Source of the DNA: Mantis religiosa | Taxonomy: Eukaryota; Arthropoda; Insecta; Mantodea; Mantidae | Assembly (NCBI GenBank): GCA_030765055.1 | Contig: CM060951.1 | Coordinates: forward strand, 46,821,449 to 46,885,448 | Direction of reading: 5' to 3' | DNA length: 64,000 nucleotides | Part shown: piece by piece, positions 54,325 to 64,000 of the stretch | How the letters are laid out: every line of letters begins with the position of its first letter | Numbering within the stretch: position 1 is the first letter of the stretch | Made by a program: the position numbers and the translations under genes | The notes under the pieces: model-generated | Told to the model about the DNA's origin: nothing | The model's input: the letters and a program-made list of their open reading frames with translations, nothing else | Databases searched by the model: none

Positions 54325-57300
54325 TATATGTGCATGTGATTTAAAGTGCGCTTGTAACTGTTGTATACTTGAAACAAATTGTAGTAATATTTAGTTTGCA
54401 AGTTCGCAGTGGTTGACCTAGAAGAGCCTGGTGTCAGTCACTATACAATTTCTCCTTTACTTAAGTCACACATACTATTTAAAAGTTACAAGCACTGAGA
54501 TGTCATAAGAATTGCTTGTGTTATGCCATGCATCAAATACCTCTAGTATGACCTAGTGTTCCCCTTCTTTGCATTACATGAATACTACGGCAGTGGCCAA
54601 ATAACCAAACAAGGTATTATAGAGTATGATACATTCTTATTTAATTATTCATCGCAGTAGGAGTCCAGCGTACAAAAACAAAGAGATCGTGGTCTACTCT
54701 AATGAACTAGCAATGAAAACAAAACACGATAATCAGCATTTACATTCTGAATTATTGCACTACAAAGGAATAATAAACTAGCCCCCGTCGCTTCAAACAC
54801 TACGGTTATGAAATACACAAAGAGATATTTTAACAATTTAAATGTTTTTTATCATTCGCAACTACAAGAGTCTAGCTATCAAAGCAACCGGAATACATTA
54901 TACCTTGAGATAAAACTCTGAAATATTTTATAACCGTAGAAGAATATGCTACCAAAATAATATTCCCTGAGAGAGAGATACGGTAACAGTTTTAATATTC
55001 AGAATGCACACAATCATCAAATAATGTTCAACTTTAATACTTTAACTTGTCTATTATCCAAGAAACGTTATCTGAATAGAAACCAGAAGCTTTATCATAT
55101 GAACGGACAACGTAACTTTTTTTAATAACTACATACAAATTTTAAACAAAATATGTTAAATTGTTGTGATATTTTAAAGCCAAACCACTTTATCATAAAG
55201 ATAAAGATAGTCTGCAGTTTCCCTTTGAAGGTCAAGGGCCGGTAGGGTGAGCTCGGTGAGCTAATCTCTGTAAACTTGCTTCTATGAACAATGTCATTTC
55301 TTATTACATAATGTTTATTATATAATGTTTGATAAGTTCCAAACAAATGCATAGCACTCAATTAAAAGTTTGAGTTAGCATGGTTTTCTTCGAAAGGAAG
55401 CTAAATGTCGTGAACTTATGGCACATCAAAGAACCTCCAGGTTGATAAAGCGAACTCTGAGCAAAATTAAGATGCATTTACTGCTCATTAGCAAATAGTA
55501 TGCTGAGAACTATGACAGCTAAAGGACATTTATAAAGAAAAATACAATTTCAATTTTCAAGGTATATCACACAATTCAGCAGTTCCTGCAGTGATGGACG
55601 TGGACCATAATTTTACACTTGGTCTCCATAGCTACTTCACTAGCAACTTTGACATAAGCAAATATACGTGTTCTTCACTTTATCACTGCAGATAACTTAT
55701 TTCTGGTCCACACTTACCTGTGAGAAGTCTCTACCCGTGATAAACAGGGCTAAGCTCCCGAGTTATTTGCACTTATTAGAGCTTAAGTAACTGAGAGGAT
55801 GTTTCTATCCCCGTGTATTTCATATATGGTCACAACAGTCACAGAAACAACTACTAGAGACTGGAAGAAACAAAGGTAGTTTAATAATTGCGAACGCCTT
55901 AAGGTGGAACAATTACTAGATTACGATTGAGGAAATACTCCCCCCCCCCCCCCTTAAGAAGCTCAACACACAAGTTTCTGATAGATGCGCTTGTACTGAA
56001 CACTCATTTCAATAATAAATTACCATACTTTAAATTCAACTGACTTAGTTCAGCTTCAGATCCATGCATCGCTTTATAAAGCGTCCCAACATCTCTTACT
56101 CTATATACCTATTGGTTGTCAGTTACAAACGTAGCATGATCTACATAATAGTGAAAAAGTAATGATAATTCTTTTTTCCAACATACTGTTGTTAATTTAT
56201 ATAAATATGTTCTTGTGTTGTCTCCAGTTATCTGCATTTAACTAAATTGTTTTCCAAATTAATGTTTTTAATGTGTATATTTTATATGTTTGACTGTAAA
56301 CCTCTGAATTTGATGCACATTTGTATAAATCTTGCCAATTGTACTGTATTTGTTAAGATGGTCGCAATATGACCTAGAAAGTTGAAGCAAACTTAAATAA
56401 AATTAAAAAAAACTATGTATCAAAGTCAGAGACTATTTAAATATTTATTTGGTGCAGAGAAGCTCATGTCAATGGTCCATAGGATAACGTAAGTCTGATT
56501 TAAAATGATTCACACCTGTTAATAACCAATGTACACCTGACATTGTTAAAAGCATAAATAATTAATTTTAAAAATATAACTGTATGTAACTACATTTTGT
56601 TAAAATTAGATTAGTGATTTTGCTCTTATCGATAGCGCTGCGATTTTGGAAGATATCTATCAGTATATATGCAATCTTGTCAGTGGCATTTCACATTCAC
56701 ACTTCGTCTCAGTTTGTGTAATACAACTTTGTAATGTAACACACATGTTTTGATCCTGCTTATTGATACTGTGTAGTCATGACTAAGGTTATTAATTCAT
56801 CTGTAATGTATCTTCACTCCAGATTTGTCTACTTTTATGAGCACATTCTAATCATATATTCTGCATTTTATCCACTAGCTTTGCACTTCTGCCGTTCACC
56901 ATTTGACATTTCTTATGGCACAATTAGACTCCTTATATATTTAGAAATTTAAAGTAGTGTGTTTTCTGAGTAGGTTAATTCAATTACTACTTTCACGGCC
57001 TATCCATATCTAATATGAGTACCATTTTAAATTCTGAAAAACTATTTCTTTGTTACTGACAGTTTCTTACTGGGCTATAAGACTAAAGATATATTTCTTT
57101 GTGTCCTTCCTATCAAAGGCATCATACTTTGTATAAACTTATATTCTGGGATAATTTAAAGTTTAAGCATTTCAGAATTTTAAAATTAAAAATACATTTA
57201 ACATTTTGATTAGGAAAAGGTTTCACAAAGAAAATTAACTTTACTAGTGAGATATTCTTCTTTCCATTTTAAATCCAAAAAGTAATTTTTATAACATAAC

Positions 57301-58600
57301 TTGACTCAAATTAATCTTATGTATTTTTGTATTTCTCACTAGTTCATCACAATTACTATATTGCTAATGGTTTTCACTTTTGCACATATTTCTACGCTGC
57401 CAGTTTCCATTTGTGAAGATTCATCTTTTTGGGGTGGTGCTGGAAATTAAGTTATTGTTTCTAGTTCAAGTGGTAGCCCTCCTGCAATGAATTAAACTAA
57501 TGGGAGTGTTTTGTTATTTTATGTAAAGAGTGTCCTTTATATGAAGTCAGACATAAATAGACCTATGAGCATTTAAATCCTATGCTAGTTCATCTTAAAT
57601 TTCCATTGCCATCGCATTTCCAAATGGAGCACTAATTTAACGCAGAACTGAAATAAGTGATGGCGTTATGTTACAACCATATCTTAGTCCAAATGTTAAT
57701 AAATTATGTTTCTGGTTACACAAGACCATTAGCAAAAACTGCCATAGGCAACCTGAGTTTTGTTTTCGTTTTCTTTTCCTATCATAAAGTGGCCGGCAAA
57801 CAGCAATCCGGTGCGCAGTTGAAGTAAGTTGTCATTTATGTGCAATATCGGAAACGTAAGAGCCAAAACTTGCTTGCATTGGCAGAAAATGTCAATTAGT
57901 TTCCTTTCCTGCAACCGTGCCTTGGTATGAATATTACAAATGCAACAGTTATGAGGTCAATATGTACTTTGACGTAGACCTGTGTTTTAATAATATTCTG
58001 TACTTCGATATTTCCAATTACATTTCCAGTCATTGCATCAGTTTACATACTACCTCAATGTTTAGACTACTAAAATGTCATTAAGAGCGAGTAAAAGAAA
58101 ATAGTGAGAAGAAAAGCGGACCAGAAAGCTAAGTCGACTATAGTCATGAGATATTTTAAGTCCTTTCATGAACAATACTAAAAAGAATATTTCATTTGTT
58201 TACCACTTAAGTGCTCTCGCAACTCCGTTGCCATGGCAACAGTACGGAATTTCAAAATCAAATCTCAGTAGCCTTTCCATTTCCTGTATGAGTCTTTTAT
58301 CCACAGTGAAATATGTAATGAACGTACGAGTGTCTCTGCAAAAACCTATCTTGCTTAGTATTGCAAAATATGCTCTCCTAAGAATACATTGTAATAATTA
58401 TAGAAAATAATGAACATTGGTTAGAAGAATTAATCTGAATGGATTATTTCGAATATTTTTAAACGTCAATAAGTTTGTTACTAAAATTTCACAAATGGTG
58501 CAGACTAATTCGAAGAAGGTGTTTAACTAAATTATTGCTTCTCAGCTATAACTGAGATAATATGATCGCATTAAACCTAGTTTTTGCTCATAAAGAAGGT
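54325..58600. other. Long AT-rich stretch, no recognisable gene
   Basis: About 4.3 kb, the longest interval without a transposon that I can name. Only landmark: a 14-base C run at 55940-55953. Open frames are short and AT-driven. Confidence 0.55.
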
Positions 58601-58609
58601 TGGTGTACA

Positions 58610-59160
58610 CATTTAATGAGAGCAGGGACGGTGGAACCGCTGCGCACATTCATTAGAGAACAGGGCCCGCCACCGCTGACCGCACCCACACAATAAAGTG
58701 CAAGAAAGCGCTGAATGACCCATCGTCATTGCTGTCCGCAATCTGGCAAAGTGAATATACAGCAGTGCGCGCTTTTGTTCACCAAAATCTGCTCTCCCAC
58801 CCTCAGCAACAACATGCATAATTTGTGTGCGTTGTTTCTGTTGTAGGCACGGAAAGGGTGCGGGGCACGTGTGATCGAATTCATCCAATCACGAATCATC
58901 GCCACTACAGTGGAAATGTTTTCACAGCAGAGATTCACACGCACACACACAAACACGAACACTTACCGTCGACACGAAGGGCGGCGGGGGAGGGAGGGAG
59001 GGAGGGAGGAACGGAGGGAATGTTCACCCCACCCCTCAAAGGTTGGAATCTGTATCGCGCCAGGGCGTCAACGGCGATGACAATACTAGTTCGATGGATG
59101 AGAGGGTGATGGGGTTGACACTGCAGTGGTGTGCAAACAGAGATTCTGAATGACAAGGAA
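58610..59160 (-). promoter_or_regulatory. CpG-rich patch with strong splice-donor-like site; possible promoter/first exon
   Basis: Composition changes abruptly to GC- and CpG-rich over about 500 bp. Features include CACGTG (58866-58871), CCAATCACG (58884-58892), a (GGGA)n run (58986-59010) and, on the minus strand, GACG followed by GTAAGTG at 58966-58960, a near-consensus splice donor. A minus-strand frame with Met at 59156 stays open across the donor. This is what a promoter-linked first exon could look like, but I recognise no protein, so it is inference only. Confidence 0.3.
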
Positions 59161-59289
59161 CTACTATTACATCACAGTAAGAAATATTTACAATAACTAC
59201 AAGTGTAAAAGCTCTCTTATTTATGGTATAGCTTCTGCTGTATACACCTTTCAGACCTCTAGATATTAAAGGATAAATTACCAGCTAGA

Positions 59290-60612
59290 ATGTGTTGGGA
59301 TACAAAAGAAATACCGCAAGAATAGAAGATAGCTAAAGTGATATCAATATTTAAGAAAGGGGAAAGAATAAGACCTGAAAATTATAGAGGGATTAGTTTA
59401 TTGTGTGCTGCCTACAAAATATATGCCAAAATAATAAGTACTCGGTTAAACAAAATAACAGATGCAATACTCCTAGAAGAACAAACTGGTTTTAGAAAAG
59501 GAAGAAGCACCATTGAAAATGTTTTTACACTTAAACAAATAATAGAAAAACGACGAGAACAAAATTTAGAGACGTCCTTACTATTTATTGACTATTATAA
59601 AGCCTTTGACAAAGTATCACGAATGATACTGTGGAAAATTTTAAATAATAGAGGCATACCTTTACAACTAATTGAAGTTATAAAAAGTATGTACATTGAC
59701 ACAAAAATAAAAATAAATAAAAGAGAACCAGTAATAGTTAATGGTGGCGTAAGACAAGGTTGTCCTTTATCAACCGCACTTTTTAATTGGTATTTTGACG
59801 AAATAGTAAGGATTTGGTCGAATAAAGTCAATGGAGGCATTAATGTATCAGGAGCTAAATTGAAAACTATGTTGTATACAGATGATCAAATAATAATGGC
59901 CACAAATGAAGATTACCTGCAGAAAATGCTGTATAGTCTAGATAAAATTGCTACAGAATATGGAATGAAAATATCAGCAAATAAATCCGAAACCATGGCA
60001 CTTAAAGGAATTAATCCAGTAAGATCAAAAATAGTGTTAGATAAATAATAATTGAGCAGAAATCACACTTTAAGTATTTAGGATGTAATGTCTCGTACCA
60101 AGGGGAAGCTGATATAGTAGAGATAATAAATAAATTTAACTATATAACAGGCACAATAAAAAGAGCATTAAAAATAAAGCAAGAAAGGACTCTATAATAA
60201 AACTATACAAAACAATGGCAATACCAACTCTAATCTATGGATCAGAAACATGGACAATAACAAAAAGAAATAGTACGAGTATACAGTCATCAGAAATGAA
60301 ATTCATAAGAGCAATAGCTGGATATACCAAAATTGATACAAAAAAGTTGTCAGGATATTAGGACAGAATTAAAAGTAGAAAAAAGAAACCATACTATTCA
60401 AAGAAATAGAAATCAATGGAAAGAACATGTTGAGAGAATGAATAATAACAGAATACCAAAAATAGTCAAACTATAAACCTATAGGAAGAAGAAACCAGGG
60501 AAGACGGAAGAAAAGATGGGCACACCAATTTGGAGCCGGAACGGGTTAAACAATCCAAAACCGTGAGGTAGAAGAAGAAGAACAAGAACAAGAAGAACAA
60601 GAAGAAGAAGAA
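59290..60612 (+). mobile_element. 5'-truncated LINE with (GAA)n tail
   Basis: Contains the RT frame at 59338-60048 and, after it in other frames, the rest of a LINE ORF2: YLGCNVSYQGEADIVEIINK, then PTLIYGSETWTITKRN, and GRRNQGRRKKRWAHQFGAGT near the end. The element closes with a GAA-rich tail at 60571-60612. The start is truncated before the RT fingers. Confidence 0.88.
59338..60048 (+). pseudogene. LINE reverse transcriptase domain (236 codons open)
   Basis: Non-LTR reverse transcriptase, the enzyme that copies LINE RNA at a nicked target. Motifs in order: PENYRGISLLCAAYKIYAKI (RT1-2, residues ~13-32), EEQTGFRKGRSTIENVF (~47-63), LLFIDYYKAFDKV (motif A Asp, ~81-93), GGVRQGCPLSTALFN (motif B, ~135-149), LYTDDQIIMA (motif C, ~179-188) and KISANKSETMAL (~210-221). 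The motif C box is YTDD instead of the usual YADD, and motif A is FIDYYKAFD where FIDFxKAFD is typical. The frame ends at a stop where the ORF should run on into YLGC, so this copy is dead. Clade not assigned. Confidence 0.9.
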
Positions 60613-60619
60613 TGTGTGA

Positions 60620-61440
60620 AGAAATAGCAGCGCGTATTCAGACTTGCGCAATGGTAAACCCTTGCCTGTTGTCTTTGGCCTTTGTTGTTTGGGTACGTTA
60701 TAACTGACTTTCATAGCACCAGTTTTATCAATACTATTATTTGCAAAGTCGCTATTCTTTTGCTCGATATACAATGTCGTACATTTTCTGAGATTCTTCA
60801 ATAACAATTCCTCTCTAAAGCCGGCAAAATGCTTTCTGCCGAGTCAATTGCCGGATCAGTAAAGAGTGCAAAATTACATCAGTCAATACAATATAATTTT
60901 CACCGTACATATAATATCCACATAATTTGCATAAAAATAAGAGGGGTAAAATGGTGGATTAAAAGATTTGTGTTGTCCGTAATTTCTCTTATGACTAGCC
61001 TGTTAAAAGACTCTACTTATGATCGTTCTATTTAAAATGGATTGTACAAGGCAATATAGCTCTCACGCAAAATTATGAAACTTCCAACCCAAAGAAGCAG
61101 TTATCATAGTGCATTGCACTTTGTAAATATTGTGAATACTAACTACATCTAAGCAAAATAAACAAGCACCAATTTTCTTAGGTGTAATAATGTTTAATAT
61201 CTTAAAGACAAAGTACTCCAATTTTTGAAAAATGACTCGCATATTCTTGCAGTTTTCTTTAAAGAATCATAATAACATTATGAACAAGCTGAAAAAGCAA
61301 TTTGAGCACTTTTTGTTACACAAGTTAGAACAACTAAAGGTGAAATAAGTATAGTAGCATAGACCTTTTTATACAATGAAACCAAATGATTATTATTCCC
61401 ACATTATTTTAATAATAGATTAAGCTATACATTTAATTTT
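60620..61440. other. No recognisable gene
   Basis: AT-rich spacer. Confidence 0.5.
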
Positions 61441-61455
61441 CATACAAAAGCATTA

Positions 61456-61791
61456 GGGCGCCGGGGTAGCTGTGGTTTCGTTCGCGGCTCCCGCTCTAAG
61501 GGTCCCGAGTTCGATTCCCGGCTCTGGGGTTGGCGATTTTAAGTCGGCCCTATCCACGCCTTCACCTCTGTCTAGCACATGTGAAGTATCCGCTATGCCC
61601 AACGTGGTTCGGAGTCCACGGTAAAAACTGTAGGTCCTCTCACCTCACCGCCATCCTCACTATCACCCTATCATCGGAGGTAATGGACACCGCCCTCTGG
61701 GTGCCTCCACCTGAGAAATGGGTCCGGTCATCACTTGGTGGGGTGAGGTTACCCCGAAGGCCAAGGTTGCCATGTGGGGAGTGTTAGTAAC
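61456..61791 (+). mobile_element. SINE family C, second copy, with 13-bp target duplication
   Basis: Nearly identical to 7589-7942 through the body, with the same B-box-like GAGTTCGATTCCC (61507-61519). The A-box segment is shortened: TAGCTGTGGTTTCG where the other copy has TAGCGCGGTGGTTTCG. The tail is a single TAACT. TACAAAAGCATTA at 61443-61455 is repeated exactly at 61792-61804. The damaged A-box probably arose after or at insertion and would weaken pol III transcription. Confidence 0.95.
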
Positions 61792-62017
61792 TACAAAAGC
61801 ATTATGTTTAGTGTGTTCACATGAGCCGTTTATATATTCATTACCTGCTATATTGTCTTTGCATCAACAAAACACTTGTCCATACTGCAAACATTTCCTT
61901 ATATACCACTCGTTTCATTTATAGTTGGGCCATCAATAGGGTATAACAATTTAGCACTGCAATGAGTTAGATATGTCTTAGTTCGCTACGTCGAACGTTT
62001 AGGGTAGTTTTCTTTTT

Positions 62018-62135
62018 GTAATTTTACGTCCTCCAACGTTAAGTCATATCGGAAGTGAATGAAATGGGTGAAATAATGCTCAAATGTGTCCAGGGTCCAT
62101 GGAGCTTAGACCTAACCGACATTCGTCACGCTTAG
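62018..62135 (-). mobile_element. SINE family B 3' fragment
   Basis: Only the body 3' half remains: TTTTACGTCCTCCAACGTTA, then ATATCGGAAGTGAATGAAAT, to CCGACATTCGTC. The tRNA head is absent. Confidence 0.85.
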
Positions 62136-64000
62136 GATGGTGTTGCTGTCTTCTTTTCGTACGGTAAAGAGAAATGTTGTTCACTCCTAAACGGTGCTTC
62201 TATGAATACTAGGTTTTGTTCAAGGTACATCCCAAAAGTAAATGTTATTTTAATACATTTATTCTATGTGAACTACATTGATTAATCTAATTCGTCCGCT
62301 AGAATTCTTCCCAAAAATGCACGTCTGAACATAAAAGGTTTAATTCCTTATAGGTATGTTCTGTAGGTGAATAATTATGAGCTCATTCAATATATCTATT
62401 TATTTTGAGATGAGAATTATTGATATACTCTATATACCGGATTGCTTTTAAATCCAGATTAAGAACTTTCATTGGAATTTTATCTAAATACGTATATAAA
62501 CGTAAAGTTCTTGAGAACAATCACGCCAGACAATACCTGCAACAACAAAGATAGCAAAACCCCTATAAAATAATGCAGCAAGCAAACCCGCGGACTGTCG
62601 TGCTCGACTTCAAAATAACTGCAAAATGTATGCATCTAGTTTATGGCACAATTTATTTGTTAACGTTTAACTGAACACCTCACACTCAAAATGCACCTTC
62701 ACTGCCAAACAAGGCACACCGCCACTGACCAGTGAATAAAGCTAGCAGACACAATGATTAAAGTTCAATGGAACACAAATTGCGGACATGGTTTGTTTTC
62801 GATATACAATGCTATGTGCCCGAAATGGTCTCTCTTTCTCTTCATCTTCATTGTGTTTTTCATGCTTTCGGTTTATAGTGTTAAAACACTGCTCCCTACA
62901 CGGGTCACAGTAATCATGAAACCCTGACCAAAAGTTAATTCAATTCTAATTATTTTGATATAACACGGATATAATTTAGTCACATTTAAAGCTTCTGAAA
63001 CAAATTTATTTTACGAGTAAGAATCCTAGGAAATTTTGGCCAAAAATTGTCCATAAATGGTGTTTCTAGTCTTGTATGCAATCTTATAAATTGGAATTTT
63101 CTCTAGTACTAAGTGCCATTTTGTATTGTGAGTTCTAGGCCATATCTCAGAAACAAAAAGATAATCATAACTACTGCATACTTCGGAAGAGACAAACAGA
63201 AGCAGATATTTCCGGCTAAGCTTTGCTCCACAAATAATGATACTACTGATATGTATGACAGCTTATATGTTCTCAGGCCAAGAAATGTCTTTCTTCGGAA
63301 ATAGTACGTATGCACGTCTTCTTTATTCAGGTTTACTTCGAACAGTTTTTTGTATAAATCGCATTTTCTAGTATAAATAATCTTTTTGGCAGAATCCTTT
63401 AAGATAAGGACATAAAAATAACCCTAGGTGCTATTGGGGATTAATAAACTGTCATCACTTTTGTGAATTATATCATATTTGATTAACATTAACTAGCATT
63501 TATTATTTAAAAAAACTAGTATTTATTAAAAAACAAGTTTGTTAGATGAAACTAGACCAAAAATTTATAAGCTATGCATCTATAATCTGTAAAGACATCA
63601 AATGGTTCGTAAGTTACTTGGGCTCATGCATTTTGCAGACTTAACAATAGGTCTCAATAGTTCTAAATATATTAATATAAAATAACGTGTTGTTATACTC
63701 GGAATACTCAAAATATTATCGTGATGGCCACTAACACCAATTCACAGATACACTTTGTCTTACGTCATTATACAATGACAAACGACAACACGAAGTAGCA
63801 CTAAACCTGCGCCACTCGTAGCTTTAACACTCACTGTTCGCCAACTAATACCTTTACATTGCTCTGGTTGCCAAACCGACAACTCCGATACTCATTGGTC
63901 ATATCATAACTAGTAACTGAACTCAGATTGACTCCACGCTGGCTTTTGGGCTCCCTTCTGCCTTCTTATTGCAGAATGTTGGGATACCGAAAACTCTTGA
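62136..64000. other. No recognisable gene
   Basis: About 1.9 kb of AT-rich sequence to the window end; no feature supported. Confidence 0.5.

Overview
The window reads as repeat-dense, AT-rich, non-coding DNA from an animal nuclear genome, most likely an arthropod and probably an insect with a large genome. The evidence is the repeat mixture: many decayed Tc1/mariner transposons, Jockey-like and RNase H-bearing LINEs, Penelope-like elements (PLEs), a Harbinger element, several tRNA-derived SINE families and long microsatellites. There are no bacterial or phage gene blocks, no operons and no ribosome-binding-site logic. I found no host protein-coding exon I can defend, so the window is best read as intergenic sequence or the inside of a very large intron. 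The species cannot be fixed from the sequence alone; a polyneopteran insect is only a guess.

Layout. 0-6.3 kb: a mariner relic, a foldback hairpin, a Jockey-type LINE remnant split by a two-headed SINE, and a head-to-head pair of PLE fragments with a hammerhead-ribozyme fold at each outer end. 7.5-8.4 kb: a SINE with perfect 13-bp target duplications beside a LINE 3' end. 10.3-11.2, 27.2-28.1 and 51.2-52.1 kb: three copies of one internally deleted mariner. 15.5-17.4 kb: two tRNA-derived SINEs with target duplications, one carrying a (TG)n tail. 18.4-20.3 kb: a Harbinger element with remnants of both a Myb/SANT protein and a HARBI1-like transposase. 23.6-28.1 kb: transposon graveyard (transposase C-terminus, mariner, Tc1, mariner). 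28.2-30.3 kb: the best-preserved element, a PLE with RT and GIY-YIG domains and its own hammerhead-like motif. 33-41 kb: SINEs, a transposase tail, and a 5'-truncated LINE with 11-bp target duplications. 43.4-48.3 kb: a mariner-derived short element, a palindromic SINE array and a longer mariner. 53.7 kb: a short TIR element. 54.3-58.6 kb: plain AT-rich sequence. 58.6-59.2 kb: a CpG-rich patch with a strong splice-donor-like site. 59.3-60.6 kb: a LINE reverse transcriptase. 61.5 kb: a second copy of the 7.6-kb SINE.

How the parts relate. The autonomous-type elements (LINEs, PLEs, mariner, Harbinger) are broken by frameshifts, stops, truncation or catalytic changes. The small non-autonomous elements (SINEs, deleted mariners, TIR-only elements) are the better-preserved and more numerous class, and many still show target-site duplications, so precise ends can be given. 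The most notable signals are the hammerhead-ribozyme folds in two different PLE families and the two-headed or palindromic arrangement of one SINE family.
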